Below the pieces are notes generated by a model, which was not told where the DNA came from, did not search any database, and saw nothing but the letters and a program-made list of their open reading frames with translations. From the NCBI RefSeq assembly GCF_034702125.1, contig NC_085866.1, positions 13,690,564-13,754,563 of the forward strand: a stretch of 64,000 nucleotides of DNA, in the 5' to 3' direction. Of this stretch, positions 25,401 through 63,946 are shown piece after piece (the stretch's first letter is position 1; each line of letters starts with the position of its first letter). Made by a program: the position numbers and the translations under genes. The DNA comes from Engraulis encrasicolus (lineage: Eukaryota > Chordata > Actinopteri > Clupeiformes > Engraulidae).

Positions 25401-28400
25401 GGAGCCATGATGACTACACAAAAGCCGTCACAGTGCGGTGCGCGTGAGAGTTTGAAATGCAGGAGGGCAAACGTGCAGCCGATAGGCAGACATGATTGAC
25501 AGACAGGAGATGCTCGGTTGCTCACATGATGAAGTCGTTGGGCTGGCACACCACGGTGGCCACGCCCCCGATGATGATCCAGGGGTTGATGACGGTCTGG
25601 CCACCCGTCACGGAAGTCCCGCCCTCCTCCGCCGCGTCACGGAAGCCCTTTATCATCAGCGGCATCACCGCATCCCTCTCCTGGACACACGCGACAGGAA
25701 GTCACAAACAGGAAACAGTATGTGGAGCGGGAAAAAACACAACAGGAAATTCTCAAAGTGATCTAGCTTTGCAGGCTTGTTTGTTGGGATTCCACAGTTT
25801 ACATTCCATATACCGAACTGTATACAACACATGCCAGTTCAGATTGACACAGTATTGTTGCTGATAACATTCTGAACAGGTGATGGAATGTTTTGCTGAG
25901 TGACAGCAAGTTCCAGAATGTTCCATAAATCAAGGATTTCCAATGCACTTTTGGAATATAATAAATTCAGTAGAAATGACAGTGAAGACAACAACACTGA
26001 GTAAGTAAACATCATTCTGATAAAGTAGACATCTTCTCCCCAAGGCGATCTACTGTATATAATCAAACAATTTCTCCATTTTGACAGATTTTCAACGATC
26101 TTCTACTCGATTTCACGATTGACCAGTTAAGATCATCATATCGCACACCCCTCGTGTGTAATAATGACAATATTTCAAGATAAGTCAAATAGCTAATGGA
26201 GTGAACAGATTGGCATTTTATAATGTAATAAAAGAGCTGTATTTTTAGGACCATGCAAACTCTGATGATGACTAAACACTAGTCACTCATCCACAGTCAT
26301 AGGGTGCCTGTAACAGTCACAGGAACCTGCAACATGACAAGGAGTGAACAGAGATTTTCTAAGCTATGAGAAAGGCATCTCTCATTGGCTCCCTTATAGC
26401 CCCGTTGGCGAACGCAGCAAAGTAAAAGATGAATGGGAGCCTATTGGGCTAAATGGCTCAGCAGGGATTTGTGACGGTTCTGTTCTCTGGTTTGTAAAGA
26501 TGTGTGCACATTCTGTACCTTATCATGGAAGTTGTATTAGAAGTGAAGTTAAAGGTTCCTGACATGGCTTTGTTCTCCCAAAGACGTGTTAGTTTTGTCC
26601 TGCAACACGCTAGCATTCGGCTAATACCTGCTGGCTGAGGAATCTCTGCGACTATTCACGACCAGAGCTGATGAGAGACGTACTCTGACTGATCCTAGCA
26701 GAGACATCTACGGTCACACACCTCAAAACCCCCCACCACCGTCCAACGTGTTAATTGAAGGTGCCCAAATTCTTAAGGATGAGCGCAGTCATTTCCTTTA
26801 CCCCATGTACACATGCCGCTTTTCCACCACCTTAAATGCAATAAATAACAGGTGTCCGCAACAATCCTAACATAACTTTAAACACATCGACATCTGAAGT
26901 CAGACTTAAAACTACAAAACAAATGGCGTAGTGCCGTAAAGTCGATTGTCACGTGTTATGTCATTGCTATAGTTGAAATAAGCAAATGCTTTCACTTACT
27001 CATATCTATCGAACGCGACTTCATTGTTTCCAGGGAAAAAATCACACGGGCAGATAGTTCTATGAGAAGCGTACAGCCCCATTGGCACCCATTCATTATT
27101 TACTTGGCTGCGATAACATAGCTGCAGTGCCACTCCTGGCCACCAGCTAGTGGTCGTTCTTGTACAATATTCCATTTTCTTTGGAGTGAAAGAAAGTAAC
27201 AAGAGGAGAAATGATCAGCAGGCAATAGGTGTGAAAGGTGAGAGGTTAAAAGGTGGTCACCTTGTCATTCATCTTCTGGCTGACGCTGAGGAGCATCAGC
27301 ATGTTGTCACATTCGGTGATGCCCATGGCATAGAGGTCACTGAGCACGTTAGCACACGCGATGCGCCCCTACAACACACATTCAAGATTCAAGATTCAAT
27401 TCAAGAGTTTATCGTCATTGTCAAAAAAAAAGGCAACGAAATTGTGTTTGGGGTACAATACTTAGTAGCAGCAGGTTTTTAATTAAAGTGAATGAGAGGT
27501 AAAAGTGACACCAGTGCTTGACCCCCCCCCTACATCCCACTTTAAGTGCAACAAAGATTATTAAGTGCACAATGCTTGATAATCTTTGTTGTTGTACTTT
27601 AAGGGTGATGGAGGGGGGCTGCGGGGGTCTAAGGACCCAAAACTCATTTATAGAAGTTCATTTACAATTCGCTAACTCACTTTTACACTGCATCTGTTGA
27701 ATATGGCACTGCAGTGTTTCAGTACAGGTAATGGCAAAGGACGCGCTCAACTTCTTGGAAAAACGAAAGTCTTTGGGTGCGCGATAAAATGTATCAACTT
27801 AAGGAAGAAAAATCTGCACTCACAAACTGTGTCTCATTATTTATTTATTACCATGTTTGGACATGGTGGTAATATAAATAAATAATGAGACGCAGTTTGT
27901 GAGTGCGGATTTTTCTTCCTTAAGTCAGTACAGGTAATTAAATTGTGACATGGTGCATATTAATCTGAATAGTAATTCTACGTCGCCTTTGCTACCAAAT
28001 ATTCCACACTGCATCACATGTCATGAATGAGCCTAAACACACAACTGAACATGTATGCACATAACATACCAGCAGCCAACAAGTAAAACTAAGCCACAAC
28101 GTAAGGAGATAGAAATGGGGTACTGGCAGTTGCAGTTTGATTACAGGAGAGGGGAGGGGAGAGCTACTAACAGTGTGCCACCCCACCACTCACACATGAG
28201 CAGACATCTGGCTCGAGACTAATTGGAAAACCGGAATTTTCCACTGAGAGTGTGCCAGTGTGTACGTGTTTGTGAGGTTTGTGTAAAATGGAGTGAATAA
28301 GAGAACAAATAAAAAAGGTAAACGGCGTAAAGGGCAAGGAGTGGGGAAAACAAAGCATGTTAAAGAGTAGGTGTAGCATAAGAAAAAAATGTAGAGATGT

Positions 28401-28481
28401 TAATCACCCTTACAGTAAGTCTGATAGTAGTCATAGTTAAGTTTATACCTTTTGCTGAGTGACAGAAACAAGCTACACATT

Positions 28482-28565
<84 letters not shown>

Positions 28566-30180
28566 GTCATTCTTTTATTACTGACTATTTCTCTGTAGTG
28601 TGCCTTGATGTTGATAGCTACATGGCAATAAAGGCAGTGTGATGTGTTGGTGTACAGAAAACTCTTACTGACTACCATGATTACCAGTCCCTTTAGCAAT
28701 CAAGAGAAATCCACAGGTAGAACATGTGTGGGATGTTCACACAGTCACTAAGCTAAACACATGAATTTTCATTTTTATTCGACGCATCATGCATTCACTG
28801 TACAACCACCAAAGAGCGACCAGGTGGAGAAAAGAAGAATAGACCAACATTATTTAGCGTTCAAGAGAATGTACCAATTCGGGCAAAAACAACAACATTT
28901 GTGTTGTTAACAAGCCAAGTCAGATGAAAGGTCACTGATACAATGTACTATTGCACAACAACACCACAACAAGGGGGTGAGCAGAGAGTGGGGAGAAACA
29001 GCACAGACCATCATGTAAGGATCCTCCACCAAGGGGTAAAAGAAGTCGGTGGTCTGGACCAGGGACAGGCCCCCGTGCCTCAGGGGGATGACACAGGAGT
29101 CCAGGCCGATACCTGCAGTCAAACATATCAAGCACTTTATCAGGAGGAACACAGCACAGCACTAAACACTCACAGTACAAGACTCAACAACAAATCACAA
29201 GACTGTCACAGGATGCGCAGATCTGGGCCATTTACTATTAATACTACTTCCTGTATGATAGGTAAATTGGACAAGAGCATTACATTTGTGACAAGCACAA
29301 CGCTCATGTTGCATTTTATGGAACAAGAACTATTGAGGTCATAGTCAGAGTATCTAGCCAAGCCAGACCCAAGTGGTGCATGCTCAAGCCATTATTCTGT
29401 ATGAGGCAACTTTACACACAACACTGAACACAGTGGGCCATCTGGCTTGCTACATTTTGTATTGCGTCCATGCAATAAACACTGGGGACAGATCAGCATT
29501 AATTAACCCAGGGTGGAGTGGACTGGACTGGATTACAGAGGTCAAAGTATGATTCAAGGGTCATGGGCTCGGATCAAACATGTGCAAGATTGTGTAGAGT
29601 ACAATAGCTGGGCAGCTAGCAAGCGTCCTCATATTAATTCCAGAAATATTCAATGCGGCCATACATTAGCCATGCATGCATACAGTTGCATGAATACTGC
29701 CCACTGCACTACTATAAACTTGTAAAGAAGGTTGAGTTGGTCATGCAGTTACAAGGGATTACTTTTGTGACACATTTGCAGCCCGTAACGGATTGCAAGT
29801 CATTCAGTGCACAACGTGAACTGTTGACAGAAGCCAAAGCGGGAGCAGTATGGTTGGACGGAGTCCCATGCCTTACCTAATCGGGGTGCGAGATGACCGA
29901 ATTCAGACGCCTCATCACCCGCACCTGCCGCGGGGACGCCGTCCTCTCCGGTCGCTGCATCTGGCCGACCAGGTTCAAGTCCCTCCAGGAGTTTGAGCAG
30001 AGTCTCCTGGGGGACTTTACAACCTCATCCCTTCAGGTCGGAGAAGGCCGTTAGCCGAAAGCTGCGGTCTAGGCCATGGTCCTCCGGTTTGAAGGCTTGA
30101 TACCCGGGAGGAAGAAAAGCAGCCAACCCGCACGTGTCGGCACCATCGTCCGGCGGGGTTGGAGGCGCAGAACCAGACAT
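15268..30180 (-). CDS. sephs2: Selenophosphate synthetase 2 (selenocysteine-containing), 8 coding exons
   Basis: Makes monoselenophosphate from selenide and ATP, the selenium donor for selenocysteine synthesis (cytosol). Coding exons in order: 29877-30180, 29009-29112, 27261-27368, 25526-25680, 25031-25121, 24328-24427, 22591-22803, 15268-15626. All introns are GT-AG and phases agree; total 1434 nt, 477 residues. Residue 52 is an in-frame TGA (30025-30027) in the context DLKG-U-GCKVPQ, the catalytic selenocysteine, with the conserved lysine at 55. Further family motifs: [63 protein letters not shown] and [11 protein letters not shown]. The Sec codon identifies sephs2 rather than sephs1, which lacks Sec. 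It is intron-rich, unlike the intronless mammalian SEPHS2. Oddities are a Thr/Ser insert and a C-terminal tail (see the last exon). No SECIS could be assigned by eye. Confidence 0.97.
16730..16898. mobile_element. hAT-like MITE copy, inverted relative to 6662-6810
   Basis: Shares with the 6662 copy the (reverse) GGGCC-CTGACAGC end, CTGGGCCCAGG and the ACCCCTTTGTCCC region. The other end reads CAGTGGCTTCTGA. Boundaries are approximate. Confidence 0.6.
17450..17497. repeat. (CGCA)n tetranucleotide repeat
   Basis: About ten CGCA units with CACA variants at the end. Confidence 0.9.
17515..18389 (-). mobile_element. Tc1/mariner relic with TA-flanked inverted ends
   Basis: The left end CACTCACCAGCCACTTAATT and right end, in reverse CACTCATCGGCCACTTCATT, are inverted and each flanked by TA. 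The minus strand retains the transposase N terminus (from about 18262 down to 17960; [33 protein letters not shown] region). The catalytic domain is largely deleted, so this is a dead, internally deleted copy. Confidence 0.85.
18421..19830 (-). pseudogene. L2-like LINE 3' fragment, split by a later insertion
   Basis: The minus strand encodes the C-terminal end of a non-LTR retrotransposon ORF2: [20 protein letters not shown] upstream, then [20 protein letters not shown] and [13 protein letters not shown]. The two parts join exactly once the 19001-19533 insertion and one target copy are removed. The 3' tail reads AACTAAACTAAATAAAC, an L2/CR1-type short-repeat end. Confidence 0.85.
19001..19533. 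mobile_element. 533-bp TIR element with 11-bp target duplication
   Basis: Ends TTCCTGGTGAACCAGAAGC and, in reverse, TTCCTGGTGAACCAGTAGC. Perfect duplications ATATTATACTT lie at 18990-19000 and 19534-19544, inside a LINE coding region whose frame is restored by removing the insert. A duplication of 9 to 11 bases is unlike hAT (8) or Tc1 (2) and suggests a Mutator-like or related superfamily. The interior has one short plus-strand frame (from 19227, [15 protein letters not shown]) and a direct repeat of TTTCGAACGCAACTC. No transposase. Confidence 0.85.
20459..20585. mobile_element. Palindromic MITE (copy 2 of 3)
   Basis: Arms CAGGGGTTTCTGGAAAGCG and, in reverse, CTGGGGTCCATTTCTGGAAA; interior GTTAGCTACTTTGTTGGTTG and its inverse. 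Same family as 14765-14894. Confidence 0.85.
21070..21352 (+). pseudogene. Non-LTR retrotransposon 3' ORF fragment
   Basis: The plus strand reads [20 protein letters not shown] then [20 protein letters not shown] and a final KARLRTT stop. This is the C-terminal style of fish LINE ORF2 proteins (RDDWKQ box). Only the tail is present. Confidence 0.65.
21820..21910. mobile_element. Foldback-element fragment with the TGAGGAAG / CCGAGA motif
   Basis: Has the arm-type sequence CTGCACACTAAAATCC-TTTATTTC followed by the paired motif at 21864-21887 (in reverse, TGAGGAAGTTCATAGACCGA). The second arm is missing. Confidence 0.55.
22804..23121 (-). other. sephs2: sephs2 intron 6, proximal part: nothing recognised
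   Basis: Unique-looking intronic DNA. Confidence 0.6.
23130..23483. mobile_element. hAT MITE with 8-bp target duplication ATTTCTTC
   Basis: Ends TAGGGATGCACCGATACA and, in reverse, TAGGGATGGGATATCGG. Perfect duplications ATTTCTTC lie at 23122-23129 and 23484-23491. The interior is dense in CCGATACCGATA words. 354 bp. Confidence 0.95.
24060..24235. mobile_element. Truncated TTAA-type MITE
   Basis: Shares ordered words with the complete element at 51311-51676 (TATTCATGAAAA, TGAATGGGCAGCAT, GAAATAAAC) and ends in TTTAA at 24231-24235. The left part is diverged. Confidence 0.5.
24428..25030 (-). other. sephs2: sephs2 intron 5: nothing recognised
   Basis: AT-rich unique-looking intron with a poly(A) run at about 24454-24470. 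Confidence 0.6.
25681..27260 (-). other. sephs2: sephs2 intron 3: nothing recognised
   Basis: 1.6 kb of unique-looking DNA. Words around 26390-26440 and 27075-27110 (CCCATTGGCACCCATTCAT-type) recur in inverted form, hinting at an old repeat pair, but no element could be delimited. Confidence 0.5.
27797..27925. mobile_element. Foldback element
   Basis: Arms of about 55 bases (27797-27852 and 27870-27925), nearly perfect reverse complements including CTTAAGGAAGAAAAATC and GCACTCACAAACTG, around a short centre with CATGTTTGGACATGG. It lies in sephs2 intron 2. Just upstream, 27379-27480 resembles a retrotransposon 3' terminus (TTCAAGAGTTTATCGTCATT), similar to 22255-22300. Confidence 0.9.
27926..29008 (-). 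other. sephs2: sephs2 intron 2, remainder; (TA)n-(CA)n repeat
   Basis: Unique-looking except for a compound TA-CA-TA repeat at about 28480-28557. Confidence 0.7.
29113..29876 (-). other. sephs2: sephs2 intron 1: nothing recognised
   Basis: 764 bases of unique-looking intron. Confidence 0.6.
29877..30180 (-). CDS. sephs2: sephs2 coding exon 1 with in-frame UGA selenocysteine codon
   Basis: Starts [15 protein letters not shown] and runs 101 codons plus one base to a GTAAGG donor. TGA at 30025-30027 is codon 52; the same frame continues with conserved family sequence on both sides (FSDLKG before, GCKVPQ after), so it is read as selenocysteine and is not a nonsense mutation. Standard ORF callers break the gene here. 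The segment after about residue 70 is rich in Gly/Ala/Asp and looks like a disordered linker. Confidence 0.95.
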
Positions 30181-31109
30181 TCTGTTATTGCACGCGGGTG
30201 TTCATTCAATTTCCTACCTGCTGCACAGGACTGTGCGAAAATGCACTAAATGCGGTTTCCGCGCACTTCTTGAGAATGAGACAATTGTTTGATGGCTAAC
30301 TAGCTAATAGGGTATGCTTCCTTGCCCTGGGGTGGCGCGTCATTGTTAGGAACATACCATTATAGTTGTAGGGGGGGTGTACTACTTTAGCAGTCATGTA
30401 ATGTCAGCTTTTATACAAACAATAAATCCATAAAAAGTGTTTGCGTCAACCTTATAGTAATACCGTGCAACACTACGATCTTTAGTTATTCTGTTTTTAA
30501 TCCCAGCTAATTCAAGTCATAGTGGCCAACATTTTTGAGTGATTCTACCCCCCCCCCAATCCCTGTACTCTCAAGTGCAAGAGTCTACTCAAACATGGCC
30601 ATGGTCAGCCTCAACCATTCAACCGATTGGCGATTGGACTTTCATCCTTGACCTGCATCATTGTTGTTCATTTTTACCATCTCTAGCAAGTCCCCCAATT
30701 AAAATGTGAAGGTAGAGGCTCGCTTGACGTTTAGCATCATCCTAATACTATGGCCTAAGCAGCAAATAAGTAAGTGATGGTTTTAATGTGTGCTGGTAGT
30801 TTAGTTCATGATTTATTTTATTTTTTTATCAAGTTATGCGAGTAGTAGTCTGTATGGTAGACAATCATGATGTATTGAAACACTGTTTCAAGGGGAAACA
30901 AGTAAAAAAAACAAACAATAAAATTATTTATATATAAAGAGATTTATTACGTTCAACTTTTGAGTGACATTTACTGACAACACATATCGTGAAAAGTTCC
31001 TTTCATTGTAAAGTTCCTTACAGTCAGTGCAGTTACCATTGTTTTATGTCAAACCGTGGCATGATTTTTATTGATAACCACTCACTTCCTTAAGGAAGAA
31101 TTAACCATT
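30181..31109. other. Intergenic: sephs2 5' flank to ssr4 3' end
   Basis: On the minus strand this is the sephs2 promoter and 5' UTR side. I see no clear TATA box next to the ATG. No gene. Confidence 0.6.
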
Positions 31110-31115
31110 TTTATT
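31110..31115 (-). promoter_or_regulatory. ssr4: Candidate polyadenylation signal of ssr4
   Basis: AATAAA on the minus strand, about 320 bases downstream of the ssr4 stop, beyond a GT-repeat patch at 31150-31193. A plausible 3' end; not tested. Confidence 0.45.
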
Positions 31116-31433
31116 TGTACAAAACATTGCACAAATTAGAGTGAATGTGTGTGCGTGTCGGTGTGTGTGTGTGTCTGTGTGTGTGTGTGTGTTTCATGAA
31201 TGGCCCCAGTTCATGGACCTCGATGTCCACCAGATGTGACAACAACAGCTGTTGACAGGCACAAATGCTTTTGACAGGACTCCCCACTGCTGAACAAGTG
31301 TGGTGGGCATATTCAGTCTTAGCAGGAATGCCATTGCAAAAACACCATCTTGGCCAACAGACAGAGGGAAGCAAGGACTGGTGTTGAGCTCCGCTGCTGC
31401 TGTGGTGGTGGTGCCATGAGGATTAGAGGCGCT

Positions 31434-34400
31434 TTAGGCCTGGATGGATCCCTTGGTGCTGTAGGCCAGATAGTAGACCACAATGCCGATGACGGCGGCC
31501 AGGACCTCCGTGGACACCCAGGGGCCGTTCCATGCACCCTGGAAGGAGGAGGGAGAGGGGATGGGGGAGGAAGACGGGCAACAAGGTTAGGGTCTGTGGC
31601 TACAGGTAATGCTGAGGTTGAATAGCACTGAAAAAGTTGGTTTTCGTCCAAGAATTAGACGCAATCTTATTATTCAAATAGAAGCATTTCCCTGGCTTTT
31701 CCACCATTTCATTCTTTTTTTCTTTTTTTTTGTAAGTATTTTTTGGGACTTTTCTGCCTCTATTATTACAGGACAGTGTGAGAGTAGACAGGAAATGACC
31801 GGGAGAGAGAAATGACCCCAGCCGGATTCGAACCGGGGTCCCCGTGGGCAATGTATGCTCAAATGTGTGCGCCACAGTGCCCCCTCCAGTTCATTCTGAC
31901 TTGCCACACTTCCCCATGTGACACGTTTTATTTAATTGGTGCAGAGAATTGCCTTGATTCTTTACACCAAATCTCATTACACAGCCTCACTCCTTTCCCA
32001 TTACGTCCCTCTTTCCTTTGAGCACCAGAATAGTTGAGAAAAACACATCTCAGAAATGTTCCAAAGATAAAATGTTATTTTATGTGTACAATCTACACAC
32101 TGATGGCCAACTGGCAGAGGATTGTGTTTATCCACTGCCAAGGCGACCATTTCCAAAATTATGTTTTGTTGAACACAGATAATGGAAATGGCGATCAATG
32201 AGCATTTTGCTTTTTAAAATGTCAATGAAAACAAATGGAAAATGTTAGAACACTCAATTACCAATAAAAAAAAATAAAAATAAAAAAAAAGTAGAGGGCT
32301 GGAGGGCTGCGGTGTTCAAGTGGTAAAACTGGTGGTGGTTCGAAGGTGCTCTTTGGCCAAGACGTAGAAAATATCAAAAAAAGGCAGGACGCCAAGGCAC
32401 TCTTCTTAGATAAAACTGCTTTATTATAAAGGCTAGTTCATGTTTGAACTTAAATAATTAAAAATACTGCCACTGCCAACATGTTTCGGCCCGCTACAGG
32501 GCCTTCATCAGGGCACAAGGTGAATCAAGCAGTGTCGCACAAAAGAATGCAACATGAACTAGCCTTTATAATAAAGCGGTTTTATCTAAGAAGAGTTCCT
32601 TGGCGTCTTGCCTTTTTTTTTACTCATTTACCAATGTTATTCTGGGAAATATCCAGAAGTAAATAATCTAACAGAAGAGCCTGGAGTTCCTTAACTAATC
32701 GATAACTGCAGGTATATCCATTCGCAGGTTTACCGCTTCCTGAAGGTTAACTAAGCCTGGTTTATCACTTAAAGGGGCTCTGTGTAGGATTAAAAGTTTA
32801 ATCAATCACTGTCCCGAGTCAGCCGATGCTTATTTGAGTCATTAGTGAGCGAACGATGACTCTCGCGACCACTTTGACTGTCCGTCCGTCCTACACTACG
32901 TAATCCTACACTCTGCCCCTTTAACCATGTTCTTAGTATCCCCCCAAGGCTTCAATTTCCACAAACACAAGGGGCCTTGTTGAATGTAGTTACTCCTCTG
33001 TCAATCAGAACTATGAATGGGGTGAAAAAATGCCCACCATGATCCAACATACAAAAGTGCACAGTAACAGAGGCATACTCACTCTGTGGTCAACATTGAC
33101 AGAGAACAGGGGCTTGATGTCGGCAACATCTTCATTGTTCCTCTGAGCCTACAATCAACACAGACACACAAATACTGGTAAACAACTTCACCACTTACTT
33201 ACGCACGTGCACATCGTACAGCTGGATGCTTCTTAACACACTTGGTTCTAGTTATGCTGCTATATACAACATGTACAATAAACTCTACTGTACTATGTCT
33301 CCAACCTCTTCTTCTTGCATTCCTATTTGCAAACTAATCCACATTTTGCTACCCTGTACTGATGCATATTTAAAGACAGCAATGTTGTATGAAGTCTGAT
33401 CTAACGAGGGAAACAATTCCTTATGGAATACCGGTGACTTGAGAAAGCACTCCTATACTAACATGCCACCGTACCTTGCGCAGGGCACTGTAGGACTCCT
33501 CATCGAAGAATTTCACCTGGTAGGTGCCAGAGCTGGCCTGCTTGTGGGGCACACTCCAGGACACCTGCAATCACATCAACACAGAGTTTAGTTACAAGCA
33601 CAGTACAAACGGACTAAAACAAGAGAGGTAATAGCATTGAACATGAAATGTGGCTGACTGATCTCGGCTGCAGAATAATGATCTGCTGAAGGAGTAGTAG
33701 GAAAGCTACTATAGATTACTTTTTAGTGACATTCATTCTGTTTTCTGTCATATAGATAACACCGTATAAGGAAGTTCTCACCTGGTATTTGCCAACATCT
33801 TGTCCACGGGTGACAGGGAATTGCTTCCCATTGACGTCAGCATACAGGGCCACGCTCTAGGGGGACAAAAGACTGAGGGTGAGGATCATCAAGATCAAAT
33901 CTGGGTCACACATATCTCCATGTAAGATAGATGGGACAGTCCGTTGATATTACACCGAATTACCTGAACGCCATTGGCACAAGCCAGGCTCAGTTCCACG
34001 ATAAACACAGTCTCGGAAGAGATGACGGCATCCGTCGTGGTGTAGGTGGCAGGGGAGAAGACGGGGTCTGAACACGTCTCAGCTGTGGCGAGAACAGCAC
34101 AACAGATGGCACAAGTTGTAGGTTAATAGAGGTCCATTTGAAATGGAATTCGCCTTTGATAGTTGTAATACCTACTTTATCACACAGTTGACATTTGCGT
34201 TAGTTCAAATGACTGGTATTCTTTCATGATGCATAGCCTAGTTTACGTGGACAAATTGAACTGCATGTTGTGGTCCATCACAAGTAATGCACAATGTCTT
34301 CACAAATTGTTATAATGAAGCTTCAACATAATTTCGTAGTGGCCAATAACAGCGTTATGCCACGTTAATTTTAATTACCCAAGAGTGACAACATAGCCTA

Positions 34401-34772
34401 CAGTCCAACCTAGTATTTGAATGACATGGGTATACTAGCTTAGCTACTGCTCACTGCACACATTTTAAGTCAAACCTATCAACCAGTAGCACATTGTAAT
34501 GCCATGTTAGTGTTTTATCTTCAGCATATCTGCAAAACGACAAATGAACCCAAGCAATGCTCAATTTATCGCCAAGGTCTGAAATAACACTGACTTGTCG
34601 TCTAGCTAACATTAGATTGCTAAGCAACTAGCTTGATATTCAGCTACTGATACACTGAGCAACACGTATAAAGACATCGAAGAAAGGTGTGTCAAAAATA
34701 TATACGAATAAAGGGATCCTTACCGGCACAGAGGCTCAAACAAAGAGCCAAAACGACAGCAAAAAGTCTCAT
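31434..34772 (-). CDS. ssr4: Translocon-associated protein subunit delta (signal sequence receptor 4), 6 coding exons
   Basis: Subunit of the ER TRAP complex, which assists Sec61 in protein translocation. Coding exons: 34724-34772, 33964-34082, 33782-33856, 33475-33564, 33083-33148, 31434-31538; 504 nt, 167 residues, near the family's usual 170. All introns are GT-AG with matching phases. Residues 1-17 are a signal peptide ([17 protein letters not shown]). The luminal domain includes [47 protein letters not shown] and AQRNNEDV. A single C-terminal transmembrane helix ([19 protein letters not shown]) is followed by the short cytosolic tail TKGSIQA. It lies 1.1 kb downstream of the ikbkg stop and 1.25 kb upstream of the sephs2 start, all on one strand. 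Confidence 0.97.
31728..31890 (-). mobile_element. tRNA-SINE, minus orientation, in ssr4 intron 5
   Basis: The minus strand shows a tRNA-like head with B box GGTTCGAATCC (plus coordinates 31824-31834), then TCATTTCTCTCTCCCGG, and an A-rich 3' tail at about 31715-31728. Confidence 0.85.
32376..32620. mobile_element. Foldback element with CCGAAAC/TGATGAAGG motif
   Basis: Outer arms (32376-32440 and 32550-32620) are reverse complements (GCAGGACGCCAAGGCACTC and its inverse). The centre at 32483-32510 reads, on the minus strand, TGATGAAGGCCC-tgtagc-GGGCCGAAAC, an internal hairpin. Confidence 0.88.
32640..32768. mobile_element. Fragment of the 14926-15185 MITE family
   Basis: Shares AGAAGAGCCTGGAGT and GGTTAACTAAGCC plus GGTTTATCACT with the 14926 copy. 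Ends not found. Confidence 0.6.
32769..32924. mobile_element. TTAA-flanked palindromic MITE
   Basis: Ends TTAAAGGGGCTCTGTGTAGG and, in reverse, TTAAAGGGGCAGAGTGTAGG, with TTAA at each edge as in piggyBac-type insertion. 156 bp, in ssr4 intron 5. Confidence 0.85.
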
Positions 34773-34839
34773 GGTGTTAATTGTGTGATTGCTCAAATGC
34801 TATGCCACCTCAGCCTTCCGCGGATGTTGCTCTCAAAAG

Positions 34840-34885
34840 GAACGTCATCCTATCAGGCTCTCGGAGTCAACAGAAAGACACGTCA
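34840..34885 (-). promoter_or_regulatory. ssr4: Two TGACGT core motifs upstream of ssr4
   Basis: On the minus strand TGACGTTC (34840-34847) and TGACGTGT (34878-34885) lie about 70 and 110 bases upstream of the ssr4 ATG. The second resembles the UPRE/CRE core bound by XBP1, ATF6 or CREB-type factors. TRAP subunits are known secretory-pathway genes, so unfolded-protein-response control is plausible, but this is inference from short motifs. Confidence 0.35.
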
Positions 34886-35495
34886 GCCTACAGACCGAAC
34901 ACGGCATCCCTGCCCTCTGCTGACAGCCGCCAGTACTGCACAAGCCCCATTTAGGACTAGCACACCATTTCCCCCCATCACTCGAACAGTTGTATGGGGA
35001 TGCATTTCTTCTTCAATAATCTCTATGCGATTTAAATTCGATCGTTTGCCTAGTCAATATGCATTCATGATAGAAATACGGAGAATACTCTATAGGTGCA
35101 CATTCATTCATGACTTCACAACTAAATTGGCTTCAAAATACAAAATAAAACAAAATCTTATTTACAGTCTTATTTATTATCTTAAACCTCTTGCCATGAC
35201 AACAGTCTATACAAAGTAAAAGCCTTTCATCTTTTCATATAATGAATATAATAGACAAATATTCACATAGACCGGCGCAGATCCTCAAAGAACATGTCTT
35301 TGCAGATGGACAAAAAAAAACACAGGCAAAAAATAAGACCACAGACAGACATATGCTGAGAAGCAGACACACATCCATACGTGCATTACATTACAATATG
35401 CTGTCACATAGGCAGTATCCTACATTGTCATTTAAGATTTACATATCTATATATGTATTTTTATGTAAGGGTGTAAATCTTACATAATTTATATA

Positions 35496-35501
35496 TTTAT
35501 T
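35496..35501 (-). promoter_or_regulatory. ikbkg: Candidate polyadenylation signal of ikbkg
   Basis: AATAAA on the minus strand, about 375 bases downstream of the ikbkg stop. Other AATAAA words exist at about 35167-35177, so the true 3' end is uncertain. Confidence 0.35.
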
Positions 35502-35873
35502 ATTATATATAAAATACACGCACAGCATCGTCACACATACAAAGTTTTTTCGTCGTTTTAGTTTTTGAACAGAAATCTTGATGACTTGGTGGGAACGTCG
35601 ATGTTCCAAAACATTGTCTTTAAATTGTCGTCCTCGCCATTGTCGGTCGGCAGATTGTGTGTGCAAACAGCGTCCAAAGGTCAACGGGCACAAGCAGCCG
35701 CGCTCTCTCTCTTTCTTTCTTTCTGAAACTGTGATTGGTTGTACTGTAGGTCAAAGTTCAACAAATTGCCACCAGACTCCCTGAGCCCTCACGACCACTC
35801 ATCCCCAAGAAAAGCCTCTGATGTGGGGCTGTGGTAGTGGTGGTGGTGGTGGTGGGGGTTTAGGAGAAGGCCA

Positions 35874-63720
<27,847 letters not shown>

Positions 63721-63843
63721 CTGACTGAAACAACATCACAGCATGAGGAGAGAAAACAGCACAGCTGAAAGAACCAACCAAACACACTGCACTACTAAAT
63801 ATAGTATGTCTGGATAATTGTGAACACAATTCCGTCCATCATC

Positions 63844-63946
63844 CATTCCACATGCATTCATTTATGACCAACAACATTTCGGTTACACAACCTTCTTCAA
63901 ACTCACCTGAAAAGGGCAGGTATGACTGAAAGGTCATGTGGAATGG
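63844..63946. mobile_element. Foldback element with TGAAGAAGG/CCGAAATG motif
   Basis: Short arms CATTCCACATG/CATGTGGAATG. Inside (63876-63900), the minus strand reads TGAAGAAGGTTGTGTAACCG then AAATG, with GGTT pairing to AACC. Confidence 0.7.

Noticed and set aside
29877..30180. sephs2 as a pseudogene because of the in-frame TGA
   Set aside because: The TGA is exactly at the selenocysteine position of the family; all other codons and splice sites are intact.
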